The notes: a model not told the origin generated them from the sequence alone. 64,000 bases of DNA from Lacticaseibacillus rhamnosus (GCF_900636965.1 NZ_LR134331.1:2728001-2792000), one strand, 5' to 3'; positions 46,545 to 55,865 are shown, counted from the first letter of the stretch. Program-made: numbers and translations.

Positions 46545-47216
46545 TCAAACTCCCGCAGTCTTATCAAGCTGGCGTCCTTCTTCATTGAACACCCGAATCG
46601 CATCGTTAGCAGCTGCGTTTGTCATCAGCTGTTTGAAGATATCATAACTGATCGTCACATTTGCGGCGCCGGCTTTGATCGCGGCCATGACTTGTGAGGC
46701 GTTTTTGAAACTTGCCCCCATGATCTTAATATGCGTATCGGTACTTTGATAAAAGCTGTGGGTCTCGGCGATCATTTTATATGGATCAATGTCGAGCTGC
46801 TCCATGCGATTCACGTATGGCGCGATATAGTCGCAATCCACAACGCAAGCCATGAAGCCTTGGCGCGTTGAATATACGGCCGTTCCCAGCAGACATTCAT
46901 CGGGCTTTTCATCCCTAATTGCAGAGATTGCCTGATAGCCCGGTTCAAACAGCGGCACTTTAAACGCCATTCGGGTATCATCCGTGTCCGGAAAACGGCG
47001 GCGCAATTCATGATAATCAGCCAACAGTTCGTCCTTGGTATCACCCACCAGCTGAACGAATAAAACGCCGGGCTTTAAGGCGCGAATCTTAGTCAGCTGT
47101 TCAAAACGCGGCTGGCCTTCCTTAAGCAACAACTTAGGATTAGTCGTAACGCCTTCAAACTGGTTAAACTGCAACATTTCCTTAATCTGGCTGAGATTGG
47201 CAGTATCAATGAACAT
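46545..47216 (-). CDS. Transaldolase-like / fructose-6-phosphate aldolase family protein
   Basis: A 223-residue small transaldolase (FSA/TalC-type). The Schiff-base lysine is Lys86 in MAFKVPLFEPG. MFIDTANLSQIKEMLQFNQF and GVTTNPKLLLKEG begin the barrel. KIMGASFKNASQVMAAIKAG and ANVTISYDIFKQLM end it. It lies 3 bases after gutA and is co-transcribed with the sorbitol operon, where it could act on fructose-6-phosphate or related ketose phosphates. True transaldolase and aldolase activities cannot be told apart here. Confidence 0.85.
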   Translation of the reverse strand: MFIDTANLSQIKEMLQFNQFEGVTTNPKLLLKEGQPRFEQLTKIRALKPGVLFVQLVGDTKDELLADYHELRRRFPDTDDTRMAFKVPLFEPGYQAISAIRDEKPDECLLGTAVYSTRQGFMACVVDCDYIAPYVNRMEQLDIDPYKMIAETHSFYQSTDTHIKIMGASFKNASQVMAAIKAGAANVTISYDIFKQLMTNAAANDAIRVFNEEGRQLDKTAGV

Positions 47217-47219
47217 CGC

Positions 47220-47603
47220 TTATTCCCCCTTCATAACCTTAATGACGGTGCCGACATCCAAATCCGGATAGGGCTTTTGCTCCAAGTACAGTGATCCGGC
47301 CAGTTCCGGTGTGGTCGCACCGTCAAAAACAATCGCGGTGTGACCTAAATTGCCTAAGTTCGTATTGACTTCGTTGCCCACCGCCGTAATGGCATAAGTC
47401 TGATCACCAAACATCATCACATCGCCGGGTTTAATCGGCTCAAGAATTTGATTCACTTTGATAATGAAGCAGGATGACCGCAACGCGTCAGGCGCCTCAT
47501 CTCCAAAAAGAATCGCCATGTTAATATCCTTAAACCCGCGCGCTTCGGAACCAACTTCAAGAATGGTGGTTTCATATTTCACTGTTGCTGCTACTGACGA
47601 CAC
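47220..47603 (-). CDS. gutA: PTS glucitol/sorbitol-specific EIIA
   Basis: A 127-residue cytoplasmic phosphocarrier with the conserved phosphorylatable His in NLGNLGHTAIVFDG. KPGDVMMFGDQTYAITAVG and LEQKPYPDLDVGTVIKVMKG are family blocks. The start is a GTG at 47603 with GAGAGG 8 bases upstream; the GTG at 47612 overlaps that site. Sixth gene of gutFRMCBA. Confidence 0.92.
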   Translation of the reverse strand: MSSVAATVKYETTILEVGSEARGFKDINMAILFGDEAPDALRSSCFIIKVNQILEPIKPGDVMMFGDQTYAITAVGNEVNTNLGNLGHTAIVFDGATTPELAGSLYLEQKPYPDLDVGTVIKVMKGE

Positions 47604-47630
47604 CGCACTCACCTCTCTAAAAATCCTGCT

Positions 47631-48746
47631 TTATTTTGCATACAAACCAAAACTTGCTAACCAAGCGACCACGACTCGGGGAACCCCGTTTAAGAATCGC
47701 GAATACAACACTGAAACCACACCGACTTCAACGGTTTTTGAGTCTGCTTCTTCAAGCCCTAAACCAACAGGAATGAAGTCAGCCGCATTTTGCGTATTAA
47801 TGGCAAACAGTGCCGGTAATGCATATTGCGGCTGAATGTTGCCGCGGCCGATTTCAACCCCGATCAGCGTCCCAATGACTTGGGCAATAACCGCTCCCGG
47901 TCCGAGAATCGGGGATAAGAATGGCAAGGAACAGATAAAACCAATCGCAATCAAGCCAAAAACATTCCCAGCCAGTGGCGTCATGAGTTTGGCAAACCAA
48001 CTGCCTAAACCCGAGCCTTGAATGATCCCGATTAGCAACGCAACAAAGGCCATAAACGGAATTACGGTGTTAAGCATGGTCTGGACAGAATCTTTTGCCG
48101 CTTGGTTAAAAGTTGCAATTACCTTCCCGGCACCAATTCCGATCCGGGCAATAAAGTTAGGCTTTTTCATTTGGGCAGTGATCGTTTTGTTCGTGTCAAA
48201 CTTGGCTTCGCGAGCTTCAGCAGCTTGCTCGTCGGTTGCTGCCGTTTGCGCTTCTGTATTCGTTGTTGCCGCTGCCCCTGCTTCTGCCAAGGCAGCATGC
48301 TGCTTGCCGGCTTCACCGCGCTGGTCAAATGGAACGCCATTTAACGCCTGATCCGGAACAGCATCATCCGGCAATGCGGTAATCTGATTCACATCAACAT
48401 TGGAAACATACAATTTAGGCACAATATATTTTGCCAGCGGTCCGGATTTTCCGGTGGGCAACACATTAATGGTTAAGATGTTTTTCTTCGGATAAATCCC
48501 GCAGCGCAGCGTTCCGCCACAGTCAATGATCGCCAATGCCGTTTCGTCTTCGGGAATGGATGTTTTAAATCCATCGACGGCTTCCATCCCGGTCAATTCC
48601 GCAATTTTGTCCACGATGGCTGGCCGGTTACCCCCTGTCACGTAGATAAACTTATGCTTCTGTTCGGTCGGTGTAATTGTCAACGGCCCGCCATAGCCGC
48701 CTGATCCTTTAACGACTTGAATGCTATGCCATTTTTTCTCAGCCAT
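47631..48746 (-). CDS. gutB: PTS glucitol/sorbitol-specific EIIBC
   Basis: A 371-residue protein. The N-terminal EIIB domain has its phosphocysteine in [17 protein letters not shown]. An Ala/Glu-rich linker covers about 155-195. A C-terminal membrane portion follows ([60 protein letters not shown]). With GutC and GutA it imports sorbitol as sorbitol-6-phosphate. Confidence 0.93.
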   Translation of the reverse strand: MAEKKWHSIQVVKGSGGYGGPLTITPTEQKHKFIYVTGGNRPAIVDKIAELTGMEAVDGFKTSIPEDETALAIIDCGGTLRCGIYPKKNILTINVLPTGKSGPLAKYIVPKLYVSNVDVNQITALPDDAVPDQALNGVPFDQRGEAGKQHAALAEAGAAATTNTEAQTAATDEQAAEAREAKFDTNKTITAQMKKPNFIARIGIGAGKVIATFNQAAKDSVQTMLNTVIPFMAFVALLIGIIQGSGLGSWFAKLMTPLAGNVFGLIAIGFICSLPFLSPILGPGAVIAQVIGTLIGVEIGRGNIQPQYALPALFAINTQNAADFIPVGLGLEEADSKTVEVGVVSVLYSRFLNGVPRVVVAWLASFGLYAK

Positions 48747-48798
48747 GATCCTAATCTCCTCATTTTAAAATCGCGTCAACTTCACGCTATGACCGCTG

Positions 48799-49368
48799 CT
48801 AAACTTCTTGTCCGTTACGTGCAGACAGATCAACGGTTTTGCTCAGAGTAATGCCAGTTTGCTTGGAAACATAAGCAGTTGTGAAGTCGGTAATCCAGCC
48901 ACCGATAAAGTTCATGACAATCCCGACTAACATATAGCGAATAGCCAGATCCATTTGATTCAGTCCGAGTTTTTGCACCCCTTGCGCAATCCCCAACCAG
49001 ACAAACAGTTCACCTGGATTGATATGCGGGAAGACGCCATTACTCGTATGACAAAACTGGGCTTGGGCGGCATAATAACTAGGCTTGTAGTATTCAGGCA
49101 GAAAGCGAGCCAACGTGAAACACATTGGATTGCCCAGCATGAACGCCGCAAGAAAAGGTAAAACCAGATAACGCATTAACACATTACGACTTGCTTTTTG
49201 GGCAAACCGTTCGATGCGTTCTTCCCCGATAAAGGCAATAATCGTATTCATCAGTACCAACAACAGCAGCACAACCGGCACAATGTTGGTCATCCAACTA
49301 ATAAACGTCTTGCCGCCAGTTTGAAACAGCTTCATAAAGCCAGCGGCAAAGTCAGAAATATATTGCAT
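48799..49368 (-). CDS. gutC: PTS glucitol/sorbitol-specific EIIC
   Basis: A 189-residue membrane subunit. IVPVVLLLLVLMNTIIAFIG, LPFLAAFMLGNPMCFTLARF and AQFCHTSNGVFPHINPGELF are typical of the Gut family, with a C-terminal acidic/polar tail. It follows gutM by 12 bases and precedes gutB by about 50. Confidence 0.93.
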   Translation of the reverse strand: MQYISDFAAGFMKLFQTGGKTFISWMTNIVPVVLLLLVLMNTIIAFIGEERIERFAQKASRNVLMRYLVLPFLAAFMLGNPMCFTLARFLPEYYKPSYYAAQAQFCHTSNGVFPHINPGELFVWLGIAQGVQKLGLNQMDLAIRYMLVGIVMNFIGGWITDFTTAYVSKQTGITLSKTVDLSARNGQEV

Positions 49369-49380
49369 GATGGCATCCCC

Positions 49381-49890
49381 CTAGATCGTATTTTTTCTAA
49401 AAACATGCGCCAATGCATCAGGCAATGCTTTGATGCGCTGACCGATCTCATTAAAAATCGGCAGTGCAAACATGCTGACGCGGCTCGTATCAAAATCTTC
49501 GAAACTAAGATTATTCGTTTTATAATTCACATAATTACGGTAAGCATTCAGAAAACACTCACGCTCGGTCCGACTCAGCTTCTGCAGGGCCGTATAATCA
49601 GCGCCGACTTCAGCGACTAACTCACCATCAAATTGAGCGACTTCGCGAAACCGGCTAAAAACGGTCAACCCTTTCATCACCCGAATTTCCTGAATCCGAT
49701 CATTGTGATCCAACCCAATCAACATCAGACTGCCTTGCCGAAAGCGCCGTGGATTCTTGCCGATTAAGACGCGGCCTTCCTGGCGAACAGCATGATAATT
49801 GCGGGCAAAATTACGAATTTGAAAATAACCCATTAACGCCTGCAATAAAAAGGCGGCAGCTACGAAAATACCTAGTATCAAAATGTTCAT
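49381..49890 (-). CDS. gutM: GutM, glucitol operon activator protein
   Basis: A 169-residue protein with one N-terminal membrane helix (ILGIFVAAAFLLQALMGYFQ), then a soluble GutM domain (HAVRQEGRVLIGKNPRRFRQ, IQEIRVMKGLTVFSRF). GutM is needed together with GutR for sorbitol induction in L. casei. Start abuts the gutR stop. Confidence 0.92.
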   Translation of the reverse strand: MNILILGIFVAAAFLLQALMGYFQIRNFARNYHAVRQEGRVLIGKNPRRFRQGSLMLIGLDHNDRIQEIRVMKGLTVFSRFREVAQFDGELVAEVGADYTALQKLSRTERECFLNAYRNYVNYKTNNLSFEDFDTSRVSMFALPIFNEIGQRIKALPDALAHVFRKNTI

Positions 49891-51759
49891 TCATAATCCC
49901 TCCGTTACAATGGTTAACGGATCGCGACTGTCTGTAATTTTCTGAAGATTAGCCATCGCCGTTTCATTCACCGCCAGCAAAAACAGCAAATCATACAACA
50001 TGGACAAATCTTCCAACGCCTTTTTGCCTAAGGTCCGCGGAATCCCGATGACAAAAATATAGCTAACGGACTTGCCACCAATCGTGATGGCATGTGTCAA
50101 CACGCTCAGATGCAGAAACAAGCGATTCTGATCAATATCGGCAATTGCATGCGGAATCGCCGCGCCATTATCAAGCACAAATTTGGTGGTGGCTTCATGT
50201 TGAATGAGCCGCTCGATAAAGCCTGTATCGACCAACCCTGCCTGGCAATCTGCCTGAAGCGTCGCGCGCAAGACAGCTTCATACGACTGCCCTGGTTGAT
50301 TGTCATAGATTTGCGCCCGCCAGATAATACGGCCAGCATCAATTTCATGTTGCACAGCCGAGGCGCGCACCTTCGTCTCAAGCACCCGATCCCGAAAAAT
50401 GTCGCCAATCATGACCACGGGAACTTTCAATCTGAATGCCAATGGCCGGTCTGTAAAAACCATGATGAGTTGATCCTGATGGGCAAGAATATCGGTCTCA
50501 TCCTGAAAAGTCCGAATGCTGACTTGCGATTCAAACATGGTGTTCAATTGACTTTGCAAATATTGCAACACGCTTTGCCCCATGCTTGAAAAGAATCCAA
50601 CTTGCGGCTGATCCAGCGGCGCCCGATCCGCATGTTGCAGCGCCATTTCAAAGTAAACGGTCAAATAATTAATCTCGACATCCGCAATGTGAATCCCTAA
50701 AATTTCTTCTAGCTTATCAATCATCACCATCGCCATATCGGCCGCTAACTGAAACCGCTGAAGCATCTTATCGGTTAAATAATCCGATGGCGAAATATGA
50801 AAAATGCCGCGATTGATCAGAAAAATCAAATGATACTTCGTCGTTTGATAAAACTGATCATAGTCAATTTTGGCATCAACCAAGGTTCGAATGTCAGCTG
50901 CAATTCGGTCGAAAATGACTTTATTTGCCTGTACCTTTCGGGCTAACTTTTCTGCTGATAATAATTTATTTGCGTACAGGTTAAACGGAAACGCCAAAAA
51001 GTTATATTCTTCCTGACTAAACTTGACCCGACACCGATCCTCAATGTCCGCAATGATGTTAATGAACAAAGGTGAATCTTCCATTAAGTTCGTGTAATAC
51101 TTGCTGATGCCGTTAAGTTCATAGTGATGACGCTTCAGGAAAACCACAATTTGCATCACCTTTTGGAAGATCTGGGTGGTACTCGTTTTGATCTTGGCCG
51201 CATTGAGTCGGCTAATCACCGCCGCGACTAAAGTCTTATCGTCAAAAAGCCTTGCCTGTACATAGTCGAATAAGTGGTTATAAATCAGCATCGTTAAATC
51301 GACCGTTGAGCCTACCTGCAGCTTAATGCCGCGACTCGTTGCACTTTCAATGCCAAGATCGTAATTTTTTAACCAGTGCCGACACGCGTCTAAATCTTTT
51401 AGAAGTGTGCCGCGACTCACGGTCAGCTGGTCGGCAATCTCATCCATAGGTACAAATTTCCGTTCTTTGATCAACCGAAACAGAATCTCCGCCTGCCGTT
51501 TTTGCTTGTCGTTATTATCAATGTTTTGCTTGAACACGCCTGACTGAATCAGTGAAAATTTTCGATAATTCAGAATATGCAGGAAGTACCCGCTTTTGTT
51601 AATGCGAATTTCGGCTGCATCCCCCAACGACTCGCCTAGTTCATGGATATATTTTTGCATCGTGCGTGTCGAAACATTCTCGCTTTCAGCCAATTCGTCT
51701 AGGCTGGAGGTACCATTTGCCAAAAGATAACGCAAAAGCCGATAATCCAAACTATTCAA
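49891..51759 (-). CDS. gutR: GutR, PRD-containing activator of the sorbitol operon
   Basis: A 622-residue regulator. It has helix-turn-helices at about 5-60 and 95-140 (LDELAESENVSTRTMQKYIH, MDEIADQLTVSRGTLLKDLD), two PRDs (about 180-400), an EIIB-like segment and a C-terminal EIIA-like domain with its His in NGAAIPHAIADID. Phosphorylation by the sorbitol PTS is expected to tune activity. Second gene of gutFRMCBA, 26 bases after gutF. Confidence 0.92.
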   Translation of the reverse strand: MNSLDYRLLRYLLANGTSSLDELAESENVSTRTMQKYIHELGESLGDAAEIRINKSGYFLHILNYRKFSLIQSGVFKQNIDNNDKQKRQAEILFRLIKERKFVPMDEIADQLTVSRGTLLKDLDACRHWLKNYDLGIESATSRGIKLQVGSTVDLTMLIYNHLFDYVQARLFDDKTLVAAVISRLNAAKIKTSTTQIFQKVMQIVVFLKRHHYELNGISKYYTNLMEDSPLFINIIADIEDRCRVKFSQEEYNFLAFPFNLYANKLLSAEKLARKVQANKVIFDRIAADIRTLVDAKIDYDQFYQTTKYHLIFLINRGIFHISPSDYLTDKMLQRFQLAADMAMVMIDKLEEILGIHIADVEINYLTVYFEMALQHADRAPLDQPQVGFFSSMGQSVLQYLQSQLNTMFESQVSIRTFQDETDILAHQDQLIMVFTDRPLAFRLKVPVVMIGDIFRDRVLETKVRASAVQHEIDAGRIIWRAQIYDNQPGQSYEAVLRATLQADCQAGLVDTGFIERLIQHEATTKFVLDNGAAIPHAIADIDQNRLFLHLSVLTHAITIGGKSVSYIFVIGIPRTLGKKALEDLSMLYDLLFLLAVNETAMANLQKITDSRDPLTIVTEGL

Positions 51760-51785
51760 TCAGGTGACCTCCTCCAAATTACCGA

Positions 51786-52586
51786 TTATCCGCGCGACTT
51801 GCCTCCTGCCACATTTGTTGTAACGCCTGTGATATAACTTGCTCGATTCGATAAGAAGTAGTTCACCAAATCCGCTACTTCACTGAGTTTCCCACTGCGA
51901 CCCAATGGCGTAGTCGAAGTCGAACGATAACCGGCGCGAATGGCTTCAACGGTGGTATCACGCGTGTACGCCAAGGCTTCTTCATAGCTTGGTGTTCGCA
52001 AGCCGGTTGCTTCCATAATTCCCGGGGCAACCCCGACCACGCGAATGTTGTATTTACCCAGCTCTTTGGCCCATGAACGCGTAAACCCGTTAATCGCGCC
52101 TTTACTTGCCGAATAAACACTTTGACCAACAGAGCCTTCCAAACCGGCTTCAGAAGACATATTGACCACGACACCGTGGCCTTGCTTCACCATTCGCCGC
52201 ACCACTGCCTGAGAAACCAAGAACACGCTTTTGACATTAACACTGAAAATCTGTTCAAACGTTGGCACGTTCAGTTCATACTTGCCATGTGGGTCTTTGG
52301 GGTCAACCAAAATCCGCGGTTTATTGATACCCGCATTGTTGACAACGCCCCAGATTTCACCGTTTATTTTTTCGGCTGTAACAGCTAGATTTTCAACCGC
52401 TTCCGGATCCGTGACATCGGTATGAACATAAGTCAGCTTCGGATCTTTCAAGTCGCCTTCCTTCAGATCGCCGTTAACTACATTGGCACCGTTATGAATA
52501 AGTTCTTTAACAATCGCGGCCCCAATTCCTGATGAACCACCTGTTACAACAATCGTCTTACCATCTAAGCCTAACCAATCTGACAT
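51786..52586 (-). CDS. gutF: Sorbitol-6-phosphate 2-dehydrogenase (SDR)
   Basis: A 266-residue short-chain dehydrogenase that oxidises sorbitol-6-phosphate to fructose-6-phosphate with NAD+. It has the Rossmann motif VTGGSSGIGAAIV, VVNNAGINKPR, the catalytic YSASKG and the C-terminal YITGVTTNVAGGKSRG. Start ATG follows AAAGGAG. First gene of the sorbitol operon, with a cre-like site about 35 bases upstream. Confidence 0.93.
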   Translation of the reverse strand: MSDWLGLDGKTIVVTGGSSGIGAAIVKELIHNGANVVNGDLKEGDLKDPKLTYVHTDVTDPEAVENLAVTAEKINGEIWGVVNNAGINKPRILVDPKDPHGKYELNVPTFEQIFSVNVKSVFLVSQAVVRRMVKQGHGVVVNMSSEAGLEGSVGQSVYSASKGAINGFTRSWAKELGKYNIRVVGVAPGIMEATGLRTPSYEEALAYTRDTTVEAIRAGYRSTSTTPLGRSGKLSEVADLVNYFLSNRASYITGVTTNVAGGKSRG

Positions 52587-52618
52587 ATGCTATCGCTCCT
52601 TTTCATCTTTCGTTTTTA

Positions 52619-52632
52619 TGGTAGCGTTTTCT
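52619..52632 (-). promoter_or_regulatory. cre-like CcpA site of the gut operon
   Basis: Reverse-strand AGAAAACGCTACCA matches the cre consensus at 12 of 14 positions. Glucose repression of the L. casei gut operon through CcpA is established, which supports the call. Confidence 0.55.
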
Positions 52633-52713
52633 TCGACTAGGCTTAATCCAGTGATTTTCCATCAACCCTGAAAATTCGTGAACCATGTCGTTTAGTTTCA
52701 GGATTATAAAAAA

Positions 52714-52752
52714 GCAGATGGATCTTTCGTAACTTACGAAAGATCCATCTGC
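52714..52752. terminator. 19-bp perfect inverted repeat upstream of gutF
   Basis: Arms 52714-52732 and 52734-52752 are perfect complements around a single base and are followed by TTATTTTTT on the forward strand. AAAAAA precedes on the other side. It could isolate the gut promoter from transcripts entering from the IS30 side. Confidence 0.6.
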
Positions 52753-52933
52753 CGTTATTTTTTGGTGATAGTTATGGTTTAAGCAATGGAGCAACTTGAA
52801 ACCAACACCAGCCGCGTCGTTAGTGTAAAGTTTCTCTCGGAGCATGTGGGTGTCAAACACGAGCACATTAGTTTACACGATTCCCGTAGCAGTGCAAAGC
52901 GGCACCTTGTTCGAATATCAGGATAGAAAGCAA

Positions 52934-53088
52934 GAGCTGGCGGAGCGGTGGCGGGCTCAGTGGTGAAATTGGTCTTAAGCGGAGTGGGCTTCTCCGCTTT
53001 AGACCAAGGCCGAGCTTCGAAACCGCGGTCTTTGCGGGTTCGAAGTCGTGCCCACCACGTTCCAGCCCAGCCACCGCGGAGCCAGCTC
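52934..53088. repeat. GC-rich three-way-junction palindromic element
   Basis: An outer inverted repeat (52934-52957 with 53064-53088, imperfect, closing with GAGCTGGC/GCCAGCTC) encloses two hairpins. The first is TTGGTCTTAAGCGGAG with its complement (52969-52984/52992-53007, one mismatch). The second is CTTCGAAACCGC with GCGGGTTCGAAG (53015-53026/53034-53045, one mismatch). The GC content is far above the neighbourhood. Reading frames through it are low-complexity and not gene-like. It may be a small non-autonomous element or a structured RNA. Confidence 0.6.
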
Positions 53089-53133
53089 GGAGCATCGGAA
53101 ATCACTTAATTAGAGTAGAACCGAGAAAAAGTC

Positions 53134-54309
53134 CTCAATTTTCAAGTCAAGTGCAACGATGATAACGAATTCTTGATAGTGGTCTAGGCTGTTACGCCAT
53201 GCATCGGTAGTAATCGCATGGGCGAAGATAGTTCAGAATACGTCTGGGACGATGGTTCAGTGCGGATTGGACTGCTTGAATTTCAACCAGGGTAACTGCT
53301 CTGAGAGACTTCCCTTTCGGGAAGAATTCCCTAAGCAGTCCATTGGCGTTCTCGTTTGTGCCACGCTCCCAAGGCGAGTACGGATGTGCGAAGTAAATCT
53401 GGGTTCCAACAATCTCTGATAACTTGGCAAACTCGGAACCATTGTCAAAAGTGATACTCTCAAATTCCTTGGCCCCGTAGTCGTCGATCGTGTCCTGCAA
53501 GGCTTTAAGGCAGGTGCCCGCATGATAGTCAGGAATCTTGACGATGATCTCAGTCCGGCTGTACCGTTCTGTGAGCGTCATTAATGCTGGCTCATCAGCT
53601 AAGCGAATACCTTTGACCAAGTCGCCTTCCCAATGTCCCACGCCTGTGCGGTCATTCACGGCCGCAGGACGCAACTCGATTGAGTCGCCGTATATCTTCT
53701 TATTCTTGCGCTTGTGGGCGTTCTTATAGCCTTTGATGCGGCGTCGGAGCTTCTTGGGAAGTGTCATGTTGTCTAGCTCAAGCAGCCCGGCGTCGATGTA
53801 GCGATACACAGTTGTCGTTGAAGGGCAAGCCTTGCCCTGGTCGCGATAGAAGTGTACGAAGCTATCAACGCTGTGTACGCGCGGCTTACGAGTAAGCTCC
53901 CTGGCGAGAGCCTTGAAGAACGCACGGCCGGTCTTAAGAAAGGCGTAGTGACCGGTTCTATCGCGTTTACGGTCGTGCATGGCTTGGGCAGTTTCCGCAA
54001 GATAGACTTGATGCGAGTGACGCTTCGAGTCGAGCTGAGTTACAGATCCACGCGTGATTTCTCGTGAGATTGTCGCTTTACTGCGATGAAGCTTCTGTGC
54101 AATCACGGTCGCGGTGTCACCAGCAGCCTGAAGGGCCTGAATTGTAGCACGGTCGCTAAAACTGAGTTGTTGGTAATGCTTGTGGGTGTTAGTCTGAGAG
54201 TGGGTCATGAAGATTCCTGCTTTCTTGTTTAGCTAGCACTAACAAGAATAGGTCTTCATGGCCTTTATGGTCTAGTCGTCAGGGTGTTGCACTTGAATTG
54301 TAAACTGGG
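53134..54309 (-). mobile_element. IS30-family insertion sequence
   Basis: About 1.18 kb with imperfect terminal inverted repeats sharing TCAAGTGCAAC (left CTCAATTTTCAAG..., right complement CCCAGTTTACAAT...). The 15-base word GAACCGAGAAAAAGT occurs directly on both sides (53118-53132 and 54310-54324), which is long for an IS30 target duplication. It holds one intact transposase gene. Confidence 0.85.
53192..54208 (-). CDS. IS30-family transposase
   Basis: A 338-residue transposase. The N-terminal helix-turn-helix is HYQQLSFSDRATIQALQAAG with KLHRSKATISREITRG. The DDE domain has VGHWEGDLVKG (first Asp), SITFDNGSEFAKL (second) and YSPWERGTNENANGLLREFF (Glu). It is full length and apparently intact. 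Confidence 0.92.
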   Translation of the reverse strand: MTHSQTNTHKHYQQLSFSDRATIQALQAAGDTATVIAQKLHRSKATISREITRGSVTQLDSKRHSHQVYLAETAQAMHDRKRDRTGHYAFLKTGRAFFKALARELTRKPRVHSVDSFVHFYRDQGKACPSTTTVYRYIDAGLLELDNMTLPKKLRRRIKGYKNAHKRKNKKIYGDSIELRPAAVNDRTGVGHWEGDLVKGIRLADEPALMTLTERYSRTEIIVKIPDYHAGTCLKALQDTIDDYGAKEFESITFDNGSEFAKLSEIVGTQIYFAHPYSPWERGTNENANGLLREFFPKGKSLRAVTLVEIQAVQSALNHRPRRILNYLRPCDYYRCMA

Positions 54310-54350
54310 GAACCGAGAAAAAGTTGACACTTGCCGCCGCGTCCCAATCG

Positions 54351-54379
54351 TTGCTCATACGTACAATATGTTGTACAAT
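54351..54379 (+). promoter_or_regulatory. Promoter and operator of yefM-yoeB
   Basis: TTGCTC (54351-54356), 17 bases, TACAAT (54374-54379), ending 25 bases before yefM. The -10 lies in overlapping dyads TACAA-TATG-TTGTA (54362-54375) and TTGTACAA (54371-54378). TGTACA-type hexamers are what YefM binds in E. coli, so autorepression is likely. Confidence 0.7.
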
Positions 54380-54403
54380 ATTTTCGAAAGGTAAGGTGCC
54401 GTT

Positions 54404-54673
54404 ATGGAAGCAACGAATTATAGTGATTTCCGCCGCAACCTTAAGCATTATATGAGTCAAGTCAACGAAGACGCCGAACCGCTACTGGTTACCGCTAAAG
54501 ATGATGATGACAATGTGGTGGTTATGAGCAAGCACGATTTTGACGCCATCGAAGAAACCCTGTATTTACTCAGCAATCCCAAGCTGATGGCCAAAATCAA
54601 ACGTGGTGATGCCCAAATTGCCGCTGGAAAGGCTAAACAGCACGAGTTGTTAACGGACTTCGATCATGATTAA
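54404..54673 (+). CDS. yefM: YefM-family antitoxin
   Basis: An 89-residue Phd/YefM antitoxin. The DNA-binding N-terminus is ATNYSDFRRNLKHYMSQVNE and VVVMSKHDFDAIEETLYLLS is the core. The acidic C-terminal tail neutralises YoeB. It overlaps yoeB by 8 bases. It sits directly downstream of the IS30 element, with its promoter intact. Confidence 0.92.
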   Translation: MEATNYSDFRRNLKHYMSQVNEDAEPLLVTAKDDDDNVVVMSKHDFDAIEETLYLLSNPKLMAKIKRGDAQIAAGKAKQHELLTDFDHD

Positions 54674-54926
54674 AACCTGGACCGATGATGCTTGGGCGGA
54701 CTACATGTATTGGCATGATCAAAACGACAAGCGGACAATCAAACGAATTAATCAACTCATTCAAGCCATTGACCGTGACCCTTATAAAGGCATCGGAAAA
54801 CCTGAGCCACTTAGATATGCGCTAACCGGAAAATGGTCACGTCGGATTGATCAGGAAAATCGCATCATCTACAGCATTGAAAAGAACCACATTAATATTT
54901 TCGCCTGCCGCACTCACTACAGTTAA
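54666..54926 (+). CDS. yoeB: YoeB-family mRNA interferase toxin
   Basis: An 86-residue ribosome-dependent endoribonuclease. Catalytic residues line up with E. coli YoeB: Glu47 (GKPEPLR), Arg66 (ENRIIY), His84 and Tyr85 (CRTHYS). GKWSRRID is conserved. It is translationally coupled to yefM. All key residues are present, so the pair should be active. Confidence 0.93.
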   Translation: MIKTWTDDAWADYMYWHDQNDKRTIKRINQLIQAIDRDPYKGIGKPEPLRYALTGKWSRRIDQENRIIYSIEKNHINIFACRTHYS

Positions 54927-55020
54927 CAATCATATTGAAGTTTGCGGCTCATTCACAATCTTTGAGTGCCAACCATCGTTATTTCGGTCCACCATCCAAT
55001 ATCTCTGATTCATAGCCAGC

Positions 55021-55064
55021 AAAAAATGGATTCACCACTTTTAACGGTTGCGAATCCATTTTTT
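55021..55064. terminator. Bidirectional terminator between yoeB and the ula operon
   Basis: AAAAAATGGATTC (55021-55033) pairs perfectly with GAATCCATTTTTT (55052-55064). It can end yoeB forward and the araD-type gene reverse. Confidence 0.8.
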
Positions 55065-55136
55065 GTGTCGTTCAGGGTCTACCATCTATATATTTGGTTA
55101 TCAGAATAATATAACAAAATTGCCTTCACCCAACAC

Positions 55137-55865
55137 TCACGCTTTTGTCGCATGGCTCATCGACTTTGCTCCGTCCTGACCGTAATACGCATTGGCCCCA
55201 TGCTTCCGATAATAATGTTTATCCAATAAATACTGCGGCAAGTGCACATCCTGATGCGTCAAAGTCAATGCATGATAATCCATTTCGGCGATCACTTCCA
55301 AAACTTTGGCATTATAAACCGCCTTTGCAGGAGTCGCGCCCCAGCTGAATGGCCCATGCTGGCTGACTAAAACAGCGGGGACCGCGTTGTGATCAATGCC
55401 GCGATCCTTGAAAGTTTTGACGATAACCTTGCCTGTATTTTCCTCGTAAGCTTCTTCAATCTCTTGTTGGGTCAAGGCTTCCGAAATGGGCACATCACCA
55501 TAAAACGTATCCGCCGCGGTGGTATTCAAATTCGGAATATCCATGTGCGCCGAAGCAAATGCAACGGCCCACGGTGAATGGGTATGGACAATTCCGCCAA
55601 TGTCAGGAAAGGCATTGTACAAAACGGTGTGGGTTGGCGTGTCGCTTGAAGGATTCAACTGGCCTTCGACAACTTCGCCTTGAAGATTCACCACCACCAT
55701 GTCATCAGGTGTTAAGTCCTCGTAATCGACCCCGGAAGGCTTGATGACAAACAAGCCTTGCTCGCGGTCAATTCCTGAGACGTTCCCCCAAGTAAAGGTA
55801 ACCAGATCCAACTTTGGTAACTGCATATTAGCGGCATAAACTTCTTGCTTCAATTTTTCTAACAT
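55137..55865 (-). CDS. ulaF: L-ribulose-5-phosphate 4-epimerase (UlaF/AraD)
   Basis: A 242-residue class II aldolase-fold epimerase that makes D-xylulose-5-phosphate, the last step of ascorbate breakdown. It has TFTWGNVSGIDREQGLFVIK, PSGVDYEDL, SSDTPTHTVLY, the metal site VHTHSPWA and SQHGPFSWG. ATG at 55865 follows AAGGGG by 8 bases. It is separated from ulaE by the divergent HAD phosphatase gene, so it may have its own promoter. Confidence 0.9.
   Translation of the reverse strand: MLEKLKQEVYAANMQLPKLDLVTFTWGNVSGIDREQGLFVIKPSGVDYEDLTPDDMVVVNLQGEVVEGQLNPSSDTPTHTVLYNAFPDIGGIVHTHSPWAVAFASAHMDIPNLNTTAADTFYGDVPISEALTQQEIEEAYEENTGKVIVKTFKDRGIDHNAVPAVLVSQHGPFSWGATPAKAVYNAKVLEVIAEMDYHALTLTHQDVHLPQYLLDKHYYRKHGANAYYGQDGAKSMSHATKA

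Noticed and set aside
52779-53105. A 108-codon reverse frame through the GC-rich palindromic element
   Set aside because: Its composition (Trp-, Arg- and Cys-rich) follows the inverted repeats, and there is no ribosome binding site; not protein-like.
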